From an uncultured Pelagibacteraceae bacterium (GTDB lineage: Bacteria > Pseudomonadota > Alphaproteobacteria > Pelagibacterales > Pelagibacteraceae), in the NCBI GenBank assembly GCA_902609235.1, contig CACLRF010000001.1, forward strand, positions 26,800 to 90,799: DNA of 64,000 nucleotides, given 5' to 3'. Of the stretch, positions 27,525 through 38,663 are shown piece by piece; position 1 is the stretch's first letter, and the number at the start of each line of letters is the position of its first letter. Below the pieces are notes generated by a model, which had not been told where the DNA came from, did no database searches, and saw nothing but the letters and a program-made list of their open reading frames with translations. The translations under genes and the position numbers were made by a program.

Positions 27525-27965
27525 ATGAATACCAAGAATGAAAAGCCATATGTGTTGAGAGCTGCTGAATTTGTTTATTCAAATATAATTGAAATTAAAA
27601 AACAAAATCCTGAAATAAATAACATACAAGCATTTGAAATTTTTATGACTACTAAAGAATATGAAATCTTAAGTTCTGGAGAATTTCATGAAAAATGGTT
27701 TTTAGAACTTAAGAATAATAAATTTATTGACTCAATTACCAAAAAAAAAATCAATGGAGAAACTTTAAGACTTTTGGAACTTCAAAAAGATTCAATGGTT
27801 AAATTTCTAATGAAAATACCAAAGCTTTATTATACTAAAAGTCATTTTCCACTAGAGATTTCACAAAGAGCTTTTGATCATTTATGGAGAGTTTGTGAAA
27901 GCTATGAAATGTGGTGTAAAGAAACTAATCAAGAAAATTTGATATATCTAAATATTATTGAGTAG
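27525..27965 (+). CDS. Hypothetical protein
   Basis: 146 aa ORF directly after racemase, start 4 nt downstream. Confidence 0.6.
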   Translation: MNTKNEKPYVLRAAEFVYSNIIEIKKQNPEINNIQAFEIFMTTKEYEILSSGEFHEKWFLELKNNKFIDSITKKKINGETLRLLELQKDSMVKFLMKIPKLYYTKSHFPLEISQRAFDHLWRVCESYEMWCKETNQENLIYLNIIE

Positions 27966-28329
27966 TATTATTTAAATTTATTATTGATCTAGTAATATTA
28001 ATTCGTTTTTTAACTAATTTTTGAAAATTTTGATTATCGATTTTTTTTCTTGTTGTCTTAATTCTATTTTCAACTAATTGTCTTAATTCATCATTAAATT
28101 TATTTTTTTGATTTTTTTTGTCTATTCCCTCTTTAACTAATGTTAAAGAATTTTTTCCAGTTTTTTTCTTTATAGTTCGATCTATCATAAATTGAGCTGT
28201 TGCTTTGTAAACACTCCCTGAAGTAATAACTGTAACACCTGGCCCAATAATTGATGCGAAAGGCACAAAACCAGTTAAAAAGAGGAATGAGAATATAAAA
28301 GTTAAAATTTTAAGCAATCTAAAATTCAT
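27955..28329 (-). CDS. Secreted/membrane-anchored hypothetical protein
   Basis: N-terminal signal-like segment MNFRLLKILTFIFSFLFLTGFVPFA; basic C-terminus. Confidence 0.6.
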   Translation of the reverse strand: MNFRLLKILTFIFSFLFLTGFVPFASIIGPGVTVITSGSVYKATAQFMIDRTIKKKTGKNSLTLVKEGIDKKNQKNKFNDELRQLVENRIKTTRKKIDNQNFQKLVKKRINITRSIINLNNTTQ

Positions 28330-28428
28330 ATTTAAAAACCTACGTGATTTGACAATCTATTTCTATAAATAATTAGTTCATTTTAGGTGTGATTTGTTTA
28401 TTTTATTAATTTTATTTGTTTATTAAAT

Positions 28429-29280
28429 ATGATGATTAGAATATTTCCTTTTATATTTGTACTTCTATGGTCTTCAGCTTTCATAACAACCAAGCCTATT
28501 ATAGATAACAGTGATCCATTTGCGGCTCTAGCTTTTAGATTTGCTTTAGTTGCTTTAGGTTTTTTTATATTTTCAATTTATTCAAAACAAAAAATTCTGG
28601 TAAGTAAAAAAAACTTTTTTGAATCTTTTTTTAGTGGTGTCTTATTCCATGGTTTTTATCTTGGTGGTGTCTTTTACTCAATTTCAATAGGCATGCCTAC
28701 AGCAATAGCAGCATTAATTGTCACTCTTCAACCAATTCTAACAAATGCATTAAGCGGCCCCATATTAAATGAAAAAGTATCTACAAAACAATGGATTGGT
28801 GTTTTATTAGGATTTGCTGGCGCAGGAATTGTATTAGGTTTTGATATTGGTTCAAAAATACCAGCAGCAGGATTGATTGCAACAATAATAGCTTTATTAG
28901 CAATTACTTTTTCAACTTTATGGCAAAAAAAATTGAGTAACAATTTACCTTTGTCTACGAGTAATATGAATCAAGCTCTTGGTGGTTGTTTATTTCATTT
29001 GTTAATAATAATTTTATTTATTGATCCATATATTGATTTCTCACAAACTTTTATTATTGCAATGAGCCATCAAATATTTTTGGTGTCATTTGGTGCATTT
29101 ACAATATTAATGTTTTTAATAAAACATAACTCAGCAAGCAAAACCGTTTCTATTTTTTTTTTAATTCCAGCGACGTCTGCTTTTATGGCATGGCTTTTCC
29201 TAAATGAAAGTTTAACTAGATTGGATCTAATTGGATTTCTAATTACTTCTATAGGTGTTTATATTGCTACAAGAGATTGA
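28429..29280 (+). CDS. EamA/DMT superfamily transporter
   Basis: FVLLWSSAFITTKPIIDNSDPFAALAFRF; 10-TM pattern. Confidence 0.88.
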   Translation: MMIRIFPFIFVLLWSSAFITTKPIIDNSDPFAALAFRFALVALGFFIFSIYSKQKILVSKKNFFESFFSGVLFHGFYLGGVFYSISIGMPTAIAALIVTLQPILTNALSGPILNEKVSTKQWIGVLLGFAGAGIVLGFDIGSKIPAAGLIATIIALLAITFSTLWQKKLSNNLPLSTSNMNQALGGCLFHLLIIILFIDPYIDFSQTFIIAMSHQIFLVSFGAFTILMFLIKHNSASKTVSIFFLIPATSAFMAWLFLNESLTRLDLIGFLITSIGVYIATRD

Positions 29281-29290
29281 AAATATAAAA

Positions 29291-29878
29291 TTATTTAAAT
29301 TCGAAGCCAAACTCTAGAGATGCATCTGTGATAGAATGATATAAAGATTCTCCAAAACTTCTTAGCGTAAATAACCTTACTTTATTTGGATTTTGACCTA
29401 ATATGTCTACAGTGAAAGCTATTCCATTATAAGTTGAGTTAATTGAATTATTTTTATCTAGTGTATTAAAATTAAAAGGACATCCTTTTTTCAAAACTTC
29501 TATCGTATCATTTCCTTCGATTTCAATAATAGCTCTTGAATGAGATAAATCTGTTACAGCAAAGTTTGTATCTTTAAATTTATCTACTATATTTTTTATT
29601 AAATCTTTTTTTGTTGAAACTAAAAGCCAGTTTTTTGGTCCATTCCACATAATCCTTGTAGTTTCATTAAACACTACAGTTAGAGGTTCATTTTTAAATT
29701 TTAAACCATCAATATCAATACTCTCAAATGAAACTGAAGAATTTTTATACTGTACTATTTGAACAATTAATAAATTTTGGATTTCAGATATTTTAAGTAA
29801 ATCATTTTCATTTTTACCTTCATAATCTCCAAAGTGTCCTTTTGCATGAACATTTGATAAAGCTGAAATCAATGTCAT
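29291..29878 (-). CDS. soxG: Sarcosine oxidase gamma subunit-like (or N-methylglutamate dehydrogenase small subunit)
   Basis: Position after soxA-like gene, GcvT-like short domain. Confidence 0.8.
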   Translation of the reverse strand: MTLISALSNVHAKGHFGDYEGKNENDLLKISEIQNLLIVQIVQYKNSSVSFESIDIDGLKFKNEPLTVVFNETTRIMWNGPKNWLLVSTKKDLIKNIVDKFKDTNFAVTDLSHSRAIIEIEGNDTIEVLKKGCPFNFNTLDKNNSINSTYNGIAFTVDILGQNPNKVRLFTLRSFGESLYHSITDASLEFGFEFK

Positions 29879-32871
29879 GATCTAACTCTTTCACCTTTTG
29901 GATCTACGTAATGTGATGAAACTATCTCAACTGGTATTACTTTATTTTTAAGTGGCGACATCGCAAAAAGCTTTTGACCAATCATATTTTTTCCATCTTT
30001 CAAAATTGCTAGAGAAAAAGGATTGTCATATTCAACACTCCAACAAGATGCTGAGATATGACCTAATTTTGGATTTGGTAGTGCCGCTTTATCATCTTTA
30101 ACTAAGTGAGAGCCTTCTGGGATACTTGTTTGTTTATCTAACGGAACTACCCCTACTATTCTTTGTCTATTTTGAGCGGTAAAAGCAGATCGTTTCAATG
30201 ATCTTTTTCCAATAAAATCTTTCTTTTTACTAACAAGACCTTCTAAAGCGTTATCATATGGAATTGTTCTGCCATCGAGTTCCGATCCAGCAACATGTCC
30301 CATTTCAATTCTAAGTGTTGACAATGCTTCAGTTCCATATGGTTGAATTTTAAATTCCTCACCAACTTCCATGATTTTTTTCCACATAAAGTTTCCATAA
30401 TCAGATTCAACATTCACTTCATAAGCAAGCTCTCCTGAAAATGAAATTCTAAATATTCTTGCTTTAACACCAAATAAATCTCCCTCCATATATCCCATGA
30501 AAGGTAAGCCTTCATTAGATACGTCAGAATTTGGAAATAGTTTTTGTAATAAATCTCTGGATTTAGGTCCAGCGATAGCTGCTCCAGCCCACTGTTCTGT
30601 AGTTGAAACTACGTTTACATTTAATTCAGGCCAAACTAATTGCAAATAATATTCTAAATGCGAAAGGACATTTGCTGCTTGAGCTGTTGTCGTCGTCATA
30701 TGATAATGATTTTCAGAAATTCTTGTAGTTGTTCCATCATCCATGACAATTCCATCCTCTCTTAGCATAACTCCATATCTGGCTTTTCCAACTGGTAACT
30801 TCAACCATGCATTTGTATAAACTCTATTTAATAACTCTGCTGCATCAGGACCTTTAATATCAATTTTTCCTAAAGTTGTTACGTCACAAACTCCAACATT
30901 CGTTCTTACATTTTTAGCCTCTCTTTTAGATGCTTCAAATAAGTTTTCATTACCTCTTTTATAATACCTCGGTCTTAGCCAAACACCCGCATCAACAAAA
31001 ATCGCATTATTTTTTTCATGCCATTCATGCATTGGTGATTTTCTTGTTGGTTTTGAGTGTTTTCCAACTTCCCTCCCAACAATTGCTCCAATCGAAACAG
31101 GTGTATATGGTGGTCTAAAAGTTGTATGACCAACAGCAGGAACTACTTTGTTTTCAATTTCAGATACTAGCTGAAGACCATTTAAATTACTTGTTTTACC
31201 TTGGTCTGTTGCCATACCAAGAGTTGTATATCTTTTAACATGTTCAATTGACCGATAACCTTCTCTTAAAGCAATTTCTACATCAGATACAGCTACATCG
31301 TTTTGAAAATCTAAAAATCTTTTATAATTTTTACCTTTTGGTAATGGAACACACCAAAACTTATCGTGTTGAGAAGATTTCTTTTCAACAACGTTTGGAA
31401 TAGCTATCTTATTATCATTTTCAGTAATTTTTTTTGATAATTCACTTCCTGCTTTAAATGAAGTTTTTAATGTTTCATCAAGCGAAAATACTCCATTGGC
31501 TGCACCTAAAGTAATTTCATTTTGTTTTGATTGCCCTGGCACAAATGCATCAATTTCTTCTTTAAACTTAGTTTTATTTCCTGATTGAGACGCTAAATGA
31601 ATGGTTGGCGTCCAAAAACCAGAAACACAAATACAATCACATTGTATATTTTCTATTTCACCGAGCTGTTTTTTGTCCTCTGAAATCTTTGCAATATCTG
31701 CAGATTTTACTTTTTTATACCCTTGTGCTGCGACCACAACATAAGAATTTTTAATGTTAATTCCTAAATTTTTTGCTTCATCAATTATTTCTGACTCAGG
31801 ATTTTTTCTTGAATCTAAAACTATAGAATCAACTCCATTTTTTTTAAATTCAATTGCTGTTTCGTATCCACTATCGTTATTTGTGAATACCAATGGTTTT
31901 CTTCCAACTAAAACACCATATACTTTTAAATATTCTTTAGCAGCTGAAGAAAGCATCACACCTGGTGTATCATTATTTCCAAAAACTATTGGTCTTTCAA
32001 TTGATCCAGAAGAAATCAAAACTTCCTTAGCACGAATGTACCACAGCCTCTTATTTGGGTGATACTTTTTTGTTGCTGGTAAATGATCACTTACTTTTTC
32101 AGACATCACAAGCATGTTGTGATCATAGTATCCAAAAATTTGAGATCTATTTTTTACAACTACATTTGGCATTGTTTTTAGCTCAGTGATTATCCCCTCA
32201 GCCCAATCTTTTCCTGATTGATTACCAATATTGACATCACTAGTTAGTAAAGATCCACCAAATCTTGGTTTGTCTTCAGCTAAAATTACTTTAGCTCCAT
32301 TTTTTGCTGCAGCATATGCGCTAGCTAATCCTGAAGGTCCTGAACCTGCAATTAATAAATCACAATACTCGTATTTATGTTCATACCTTTCATTATCATG
32401 TTTGGTTGATGCCACACCTAAACCAGCTGCTTTTCTAATAAATGGCTCATAAATTCGATACCAAAAACTTTTTGGCCACATAAAAGTTTTGTAATAAAAA
32501 CCTGCTGGTAAAAAAATTTTTAAAAAATTATTAATTGCACCTATGTCAAAATTAACACTTGGCCAACAATTAACACTTTTTGCTTCTAAACCTTCAAAAA
32601 GCTCCTGCTCTGTAGCTTTAACATTAGGCTCTGTTTCACCATTTCTATATAGTTGAACTATTGCATATGGTTCATCAACTCCAGCACCAAAGAAGCCTCT
32701 TGGTCTATGGTACTTAAAGCTTCTTCCAACTAAATGAACTCCATTTGCCAATAAAGCTGATGCCAATGTATCCCCTTCATAACCAAAATAGGATTTACCA
32801 TTAAATTTAAATGATAATTCTTTTTCCCTATTTACTAATCCTCCGATATTAATTCTAAAAGCTTGAGACAT
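29875..32871 (-). CDS. soxA: Sarcosine oxidase alpha subunit-like (or MgdC-type)
   Basis: 998 aa; [27 protein letters not shown] ferredoxin-like domain, FAD/NAD domain, C-terminal GcvT domain. Confidence 0.9.
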   Translation of the reverse strand: MSQAFRINIGGLVNREKELSFKFNGKSYFGYEGDTLASALLANGVHLVGRSFKYHRPRGFFGAGVDEPYAIVQLYRNGETEPNVKATEQELFEGLEAKSVNCWPSVNFDIGAINNFLKIFLPAGFYYKTFMWPKSFWYRIYEPFIRKAAGLGVASTKHDNERYEHKYEYCDLLIAGSGPSGLASAYAAAKNGAKVILAEDKPRFGGSLLTSDVNIGNQSGKDWAEGIITELKTMPNVVVKNRSQIFGYYDHNMLVMSEKVSDHLPATKKYHPNKRLWYIRAKEVLISSGSIERPIVFGNNDTPGVMLSSAAKEYLKVYGVLVGRKPLVFTNNDSGYETAIEFKKNGVDSIVLDSRKNPESEIIDEAKNLGINIKNSYVVVAAQGYKKVKSADIAKISEDKKQLGEIENIQCDCICVSGFWTPTIHLASQSGNKTKFKEEIDAFVPGQSKQNEITLGAANGVFSLDETLKTSFKAGSELSKKITENDNKIAIPNVVEKKSSQHDKFWCVPLPKGKNYKRFLDFQNDVAVSDVEIALREGYRSIEHVKRYTTLGMATDQGKTSNLNGLQLVSEIENKVVPAVGHTTFRPPYTPVSIGAIVGREVGKHSKPTRKSPMHEWHEKNNAIFVDAGVWLRPRYYKRGNENLFEASKREAKNVRTNVGVCDVTTLGKIDIKGPDAAELLNRVYTNAWLKLPVGKARYGVMLREDGIVMDDGTTTRISENHYHMTTTTAQAANVLSHLEYYLQLVWPELNVNVVSTTEQWAGAAIAGPKSRDLLQKLFPNSDVSNEGLPFMGYMEGDLFGVKARIFRISFSGELAYEVNVESDYGNFMWKKIMEVGEEFKIQPYGTEALSTLRIEMGHVAGSELDGRTIPYDNALEGLVSKKKDFIGKRSLKRSAFTAQNRQRIVGVVPLDKQTSIPEGSHLVKDDKAALPNPKLGHISASCWSVEYDNPFSLAILKDGKNMIGQKLFAMSPLKNKVIPVEIVSSHYVDPKGERVRS

Positions 32872-33140
32872 TAAGCAACTTCCTCATCAGCTTTAAAAGT
32901 TCTGAAAATTTCATGGGTTGCGGTGTCTCTCTCAACTTTTATCCATTGTCTACATCCAGAAATATGTTGCCACAGCTCTAAATGCTTTCCCCTTAAACTT
33001 TTTCTATTATATACGAAATCATCCCATTCTTGATCAGAAACTTCTTTATTAAGCTTAGGTCTTTTAACACTTGCGTCTCCACCGTATGAAAATTCATTTT
33101 GAGATCTCATTCCACAATGTGGGCAATTAATATAAAGCAT
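32871..33140 (-). CDS. soxD: Sarcosine oxidase delta subunit-like
   Basis: INCPHCGMR...LWQHISGCRQWIKVERDTATHEI zinc-binding delta subunit. Confidence 0.92.
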   Translation of the reverse strand: MLYINCPHCGMRSQNEFSYGGDASVKRPKLNKEVSDQEWDDFVYNRKSLRGKHLELWQHISGCRQWIKVERDTATHEIFRTFKADEEVA

Positions 33141-34397
33141 TTATGATATCCAAGTTTTAGTACCAAGTCCTTTTTCATCAATAAGATGACCTGTACTAAA
33201 TCTATTTAAACTATAACCAGCGTTTAATTCATGAACTCTGTCTTGTGCAATCGTATGAGCAAATGTCCAACCCGAAGCAGGTGTAGCTTTAAAACCACCA
33301 TAACACCATCCACAATTTAAATATAAACCTTCAATGTGTGTTTTATCAATTATAGGCGATCCATCCATTGACATGTCCATTATACCACCCCATGTTCTAA
33401 GCATTTTTAATTTACTTAAAAATGGCATCATTGCTATTCCTTCAGTTAATACATGTTGCAATGTTGGTAGATTTCCTCTTTGAGCATAACTGTTATAACC
33501 ATCAAGATCACCACCCATTACCATCTCGCCTTTGTCTGATTGGCTTACATAAAAATGTCCTGCACCAAACGTAACTACATTATCTAAAACTGGTTTTACT
33601 GGTTCAGAAACACACGCTTGAAGTAAATGAGTTTCGATTGGTAAAGTCATGTTTAATTTTTCTGCTAAAATATTTGTGCTTCCAGCAACACATATACCAA
33701 CTTTTTTAGCTTTAATATTTCCTCTTGAAGTTCTTATTCCTTTTATTTTACCGGCTACAACATCAAAACCTGTTACCTCGCAGTTTTGAATTATGTCTAC
33801 ACCCATAGAGTCTGCTTGACGCGCATACCCCCAAGCAACTGCGTCATGTCTTGCAGTTCCTGCACTTGGCTGCATTAATCCTCCAAAAATAGGAAACCTT
33901 ACATTTTCAGAAAAATCAGCCATTGGAATTATTTCTTTAACTTGTTCTCTGTTAAGTAAAACTGCATCAATTCCATTTAATCTCATTGAATTTCCTCTTC
34001 TCGCGTATGCATTCATTTGAGCATCTGAGTGCGCAAGGTTAATAATTCCTCTTGGAGAAAACATTACGTTGTAGTTTAAATCTTGACTCATATTTCTCCA
34101 TAAATCCATTCCGAACTCGCTGAAAAGACCATTTTCATCATGCATATAATTTGATCTAATTATCGTAGTGTTACGTCCAACGTTTCCTCCACCTATCCAA
34201 CCTTTTTCTATAATTGCTACATTGGTAATATTATGTTCTTTGGCTAGATAATAGGCTGTAGCTAGTCCATGGCCTCCGCCACCTATAATTACAACATCAT
34301 ATTCCTCTTTAGGTGTTGGATCTTTCCAAGCCAGATCCCAATTTTCATGGTTAGAAAAAGCGTTTTTAACTAAGTTAAATATAGAATATTTTTGCAT
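33141..34397 (-). CDS. soxB: Sarcosine oxidase beta subunit-like
   Basis: YDVVIIGGGGHGLATAYYLAKEHNITNVAIIEKGWIGGGNVGRNTTIIRSNY. Confidence 0.92.
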   Translation of the reverse strand: MQKYSIFNLVKNAFSNHENWDLAWKDPTPKEEYDVVIIGGGGHGLATAYYLAKEHNITNVAIIEKGWIGGGNVGRNTTIIRSNYMHDENGLFSEFGMDLWRNMSQDLNYNVMFSPRGIINLAHSDAQMNAYARRGNSMRLNGIDAVLLNREQVKEIIPMADFSENVRFPIFGGLMQPSAGTARHDAVAWGYARQADSMGVDIIQNCEVTGFDVVAGKIKGIRTSRGNIKAKKVGICVAGSTNILAEKLNMTLPIETHLLQACVSEPVKPVLDNVVTFGAGHFYVSQSDKGEMVMGGDLDGYNSYAQRGNLPTLQHVLTEGIAMMPFLSKLKMLRTWGGIMDMSMDGSPIIDKTHIEGLYLNCGWCYGGFKATPASGWTFAHTIAQDRVHELNAGYSLNRFSTGHLIDEKGLGTKTWIS

Positions 34398-34525
34398 TAT
34401 ATAATTTTATAACAAACAATTTAAATAGTGCTTATTTTTTTTATATATATTTTTTAGAAGTTTCCAAAAATACCAAAAAAGGATAAGAAGTCACAGGTAA
34501 ATGTTTTTAATTTAAAGGATTATTC

Positions 34526-36208
34526 ATGAGCGATGTAAAGTCAGATATTCAGATAGCTAGAGAAGCTAAAATGCAACCAATAAAAGATATTCTTTCAAAA
34601 GTTGGTGTTCCAGATGAAAATTTTGCTTTTAGTCCAATGGGTAGACATATAGCTAAAATAAATCTTGAATATTTAAGTGCTCTTAAAAAAGAAAATGGCA
34701 AACTAATTTTAGTTACTGCAATTACCCCTACTCCAGCAGGTGAGGGTAAAACTACAACATCAGTTGGTTTAAATGACGGTTTAAATAAAATTGGAAAAAA
34801 ATCAATTGTCTGTTTAAGAGAGCCAAGCCTTGGACCTTCTTTTGGAATGAAGGGTGGAGCTGCTGGCGGTGGTTATGCACAAGTAGTACCGATGGAACAA
34901 ATCAATCTTCATTTTACTGGTGACTTTCATGCTATTACATCTGCGCATAACTTACTATCTGCATTAATTGATAATCATATCTATTGGGGTAACAAACTTA
35001 ACATTGACGTTAGAAGGGTTGTTTGGAGAAGAGTAATGGATATGAACGATAGATCCTTAAGATCAATCATTGTAGATCTAGGCGGAGTGGCTAATGGATA
35101 TCCGAGACAAGATAGTTTTGATATCACTGTTGCATCTGAATTGATGGCTATTTTTTGTTTAGCTACAGACTTAAAAGATTTAGAAGATAGAATTAGTAAT
35201 ATTACAATTGGATATACAAGAAATAAACAATCGATTTATGCAAAAGATTTAAATGCACAAGGTCCAATGACTGTTTTGCTTAAAGAAGCAATAAGACCAA
35301 ATGTAACTCAAACTTTAGAAAATAATCCAGCAATAATCCACGGCGGCCCTTTTGCAAATATAGCTCATGGATGTAATTCTGTGATTGCAACTAAAGCAGG
35401 ACTAAAATTAGCTGACTATGTTGTAACAGAGGCAGGATTTGGGGCTGATTTAGGAGCAGAAAAATTTTTAGATATTAAGTGCAGAAAATCTAATTTAAAA
35501 CCAGATTGCGTTGTTATTGTAGCAACTATAAGAGCACTGAAAATGCATGGAGGTGTTGCTAAAGAAGATTTAAAAAAAGAAAATGTATCCGCACTAAAAG
35601 AGGGAATGGTAAATTTACGTAGACATATAAATAATATTAGAAAATTTGGATTACCTGTTACAGTTGCAATTAATCATTTTATTACTGATACAGAAGATGA
35701 AATGAAAACTCTGTTAGATTTTTGTGAAACACAAGGAGTAAAAGCTTCTAAGTGCACTCATTGGTCTAATGGAAGTGAAGGAACTATTGAACTGGCTAAA
35801 AATGTTGTAGAAATTTGTGAAGATAAAAAAGATACATTTAAATTTTTATATGAGGATGATCTTCCACTATTTAAAAAAATAGAAAAAATTGCACAAGAAA
35901 TTTATAGCGCCTCAGAGGTGGTAGCAGACACAAAAGTGAGACAACAATTAAAAGATTTTGAGGAAAAAGGTTATGGTAAGCTGCCCGTTTGCATTGCAAA
36001 AACTCAATATAGTTTTTCAACAGATCCGAATTTAAAAGGTGCACCCACAGGACATGTTTTACCTGTGAGAGAAGTAAGACTTTCTTCCGGTGCTGAGTTT
36101 ATCGTTGTTGTGTGCGGTGAAATCATGACTATGCCAGGACTTCCAAGAGTCCCTGCAGCTGACTCTATAAAATTAAATGATAAAGGTGAAATAGAAGGTT
36201 TATTCTAA
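34526..36208 (+). CDS. fhs: Formate-tetrahydrofolate ligase
   Basis: [51 protein letters not shown]. Confidence 0.97.
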   Translation: MSDVKSDIQIAREAKMQPIKDILSKVGVPDENFAFSPMGRHIAKINLEYLSALKKENGKLILVTAITPTPAGEGKTTTSVGLNDGLNKIGKKSIVCLREPSLGPSFGMKGGAAGGGYAQVVPMEQINLHFTGDFHAITSAHNLLSALIDNHIYWGNKLNIDVRRVVWRRVMDMNDRSLRSIIVDLGGVANGYPRQDSFDITVASELMAIFCLATDLKDLEDRISNITIGYTRNKQSIYAKDLNAQGPMTVLLKEAIRPNVTQTLENNPAIIHGGPFANIAHGCNSVIATKAGLKLADYVVTEAGFGADLGAEKFLDIKCRKSNLKPDCVVIVATIRALKMHGGVAKEDLKKENVSALKEGMVNLRRHINNIRKFGLPVTVAINHFITDTEDEMKTLLDFCETQGVKASKCTHWSNGSEGTIELAKNVVEICEDKKDTFKFLYEDDLPLFKKIEKIAQEIYSASEVVADTKVRQQLKDFEEKGYGKLPVCIAKTQYSFSTDPNLKGAPTGHVLPVREVRLSSGAEFIVVVCGEIMTMPGLPRVPAADSIKLNDKGEIEGLF

Positions 36209-36363
36209 ATTTAAATAGTATAAATAGTTCCCTGATTCTATTTTCTCCTATCCACATATTATTAGGATAACTACATGTAGTAGCAATAACAAAATATAAT
36301 TTTATTTTTAAAAAATAATTAGTAAAATATATTTATAAATTTATTAATGTTAGGAAAAATTCT

Positions 36364-37695
36364 ATGTCAAAAGTAGCAATCATTGGTGCTGGCCCGTGTG
36401 GACTTTCAATTTTAAGAGCATTTGAGCATTTAGAAAATAAAGGAGAAAAGATTCCTGAAATAGTTTGCTTTGAAAAACAAGAAAGTTGGGGTGGTTTATG
36501 GAATTACAACTGGAGAACTGGTTCAGATCAATATGGAGATCCTGTACCTAACAGTATGTACAGATACTTATGGTCTAATGGACCTAAAGAGTGTTTAGAA
36601 TTTGCTGATTATTCTTTTGATGAACATTTTGAAAAACCCATTCCCTCTTTTCCTCCAAGAGAAGTTTTGCAAAATTATATTTTAGGAAGGGTGAGCAAAG
36701 GAAATATAAAAAGTAAGATTAAATTTAATACTAGAGTCACAAATACTGTTTATAAAAATGATAAGTTTGAAATTAGATACCAGGACAAAGTAAATAATAA
36801 AGTTTTAAATGATACGTTTGATTATTTGGTAATCTCCACAGGTCATTTTTCTGTACCCTTTATCCCTGAATACAAAGGAATGAATTCTTTCCCAGGAAGA
36901 ATAATGCATTCACATGATTTTAGAGATGCGGAAGAGTTCAGAGGAAAAGATGTGATTGTTTTGGGAAGTAGTTATTCGGCTGAAGATGTGGCCCTGCAAT
37001 GTAATAAGTATGGCGCTAAAAGTGTAACAATTGGTTACAGGCATAACCCAATGGGCTTCAAATGGCCAAAAGGTATGAAAGAAGTTCATTACTTAGATAG
37101 GTTAGAAGGAAAAAAAGCTATATTTAAAGACGGAACAGAACAAGATGCTGATGTAGTAATCTTGTGTACTGGATATCTGCATCATTTCCCGTTTTTAGAT
37201 GAAAGTTTAAAATTAAAAACTCATAACAGATTGTATCCACCAAAGCTTTATAAAGGGGTTGTATGGCAAGATAATCATAAACTTTTATACTTAGGAATGC
37301 AGGATCAATTTCACACTTTTAATATGTTTGATTGTCAAGCTTGGTATGCAAGAGATGTGATAATGGGCAAAATAAAAATGCCTAGTAATGACGAAATAGA
37401 TAAAGACATTAATAAATGGGTTTCAATGGAGGAAAAATTAGAAAATCCTGATCAAATGATTGATTTTCAAACAGAATATACAAAAGAACTTCATGATATG
37501 TCTGATTATCCTAAAATTGATTTTGAATTAATTAGAAAACATTTCAAAGAATGGGAACATCATAAAGTAGAAGATATTCTAACTTATAGAAATAAATCGT
37601 TTTCATCTCCTGTGACTGGATCGGTTGCACCAATTCATCATACAACTTGGGAAAAAGCGATGGATGACTCTATGGAAACTTTTTTAAATAAATAA
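36364..37695 (+). CDS. tmm: Trimethylamine monooxygenase (FMO family)
   Basis: GAGPCGLSILRAF, FGGLWNYNWRTG-like region, SMYRYLWSNGPKE, GSSYSAEDVALQCNKYGAKSV, YKGVVWQDNHKLLYLGMQDQFHTFNMFDCQAWYARD. Confidence 0.92.
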   Translation: MSKVAIIGAGPCGLSILRAFEHLENKGEKIPEIVCFEKQESWGGLWNYNWRTGSDQYGDPVPNSMYRYLWSNGPKECLEFADYSFDEHFEKPIPSFPPREVLQNYILGRVSKGNIKSKIKFNTRVTNTVYKNDKFEIRYQDKVNNKVLNDTFDYLVISTGHFSVPFIPEYKGMNSFPGRIMHSHDFRDAEEFRGKDVIVLGSSYSAEDVALQCNKYGAKSVTIGYRHNPMGFKWPKGMKEVHYLDRLEGKKAIFKDGTEQDADVVILCTGYLHHFPFLDESLKLKTHNRLYPPKLYKGVVWQDNHKLLYLGMQDQFHTFNMFDCQAWYARDVIMGKIKMPSNDEIDKDINKWVSMEEKLENPDQMIDFQTEYTKELHDMSDYPKIDFELIRKHFKEWEHHKVEDILTYRNKSFSSPVTGSVAPIHHTTWEKAMDDSMETFLNK

Positions 37696-37698
37696 AAA

Positions 37699-38655
37699 TT
37701 AATATTTAATTTTTAATTTTTTATTTTTAACAATGGCCTCTAATAAAGAGATCATTAAAGGAACTTTTCTCTTATTAATTTTTTTAAATACAAAAGGAGC
37801 AATTTCTATCGATAAATCAGCACCTTCTACTGTATCATTTTTCATAAACTTTTTCTTTGCTTGGGTAAAGGTATATCCTTTTCCAAGATATTCTCCCATT
37901 TTACTATTTCTTCCTCCCATTGCACTTACGTATAAATCTCCTAAACCTGCCAAACCATAAACAGTTTCCTTTTTTCCTTTAAAATAATTTGCAAGGTATT
38001 TCATTTCATCAATTGATTTTCTGAATAAAGCTGATGATGTATTATGCCATTGTCCAGACCCAATTATCATTGAATAAATATTTTTTATAGCAGATAAAAA
38101 TTCAACTCCATTAACATCTCTGCTAAATTCAGTTTGATAATAATTTGTAGAAATTAATTTTCCAATTTTTTTTGCAGTATTAATATTTTTATTTGCAACA
38201 ACAGTGAAGCTTTTAACTTTTTTAGCTAATTCTTTTGCTAAACATGGGCCTTTCAAAACTGAAATATTTAAATTTTTATTATACTTTTTTAATAAGCTAG
38301 ACATTGAAATTAAATTTCTACCATCTAATTTAAGACCTTTTGTTAATACCAAAATGGGTGATTTATTTTTAATTTTTGATAGATTTTTTCCAATCAAGTC
38401 TATTCCTATAGAGCTCACAGCAATTACAATTAAGTCCCATTGTCGATTTAGAATGTCACTTGAAAATTTATTTATTTTTAATTTTTTTGGTAAATTTATA
38501 TTTAATGATGGGTGATTTTTTTTTTTTGAGTTTAATTTTTGTAATAATTTAAAGTTATATGGCTCTGTTAATGTAACCGAGTGACCATTATCTAATAATG
38601 GTATTGAGAAAGCAGCTCCCATAGCTCCTGCGCCAATAATTAATATTTTTTTCAT
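37699..38655 (-). CDS. gpsA: Glycerol-3-phosphate dehydrogenase (NAD(P)+)
   Basis: IIGAGAMGAAFSIPLLDNGHSVTL; NPS-type motif, GLAGLGDLYVSAMGGRN. Confidence 0.85.
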   Translation of the reverse strand: MKKILIIGAGAMGAAFSIPLLDNGHSVTLTEPYNFKLLQKLNSKKKNHPSLNINLPKKLKINKFSSDILNRQWDLIVIAVSSIGIDLIGKNLSKIKNKSPILVLTKGLKLDGRNLISMSSLLKKYNKNLNISVLKGPCLAKELAKKVKSFTVVANKNINTAKKIGKLISTNYYQTEFSRDVNGVEFLSAIKNIYSMIIGSGQWHNTSSALFRKSIDEMKYLANYFKGKKETVYGLAGLGDLYVSAMGGRNSKMGEYLGKGYTFTQAKKKFMKNDTVEGADLSIEIAPFVFKKINKRKVPLMISLLEAIVKNKKLKIKY

Positions 38656-38663
38656 TTTTATCT

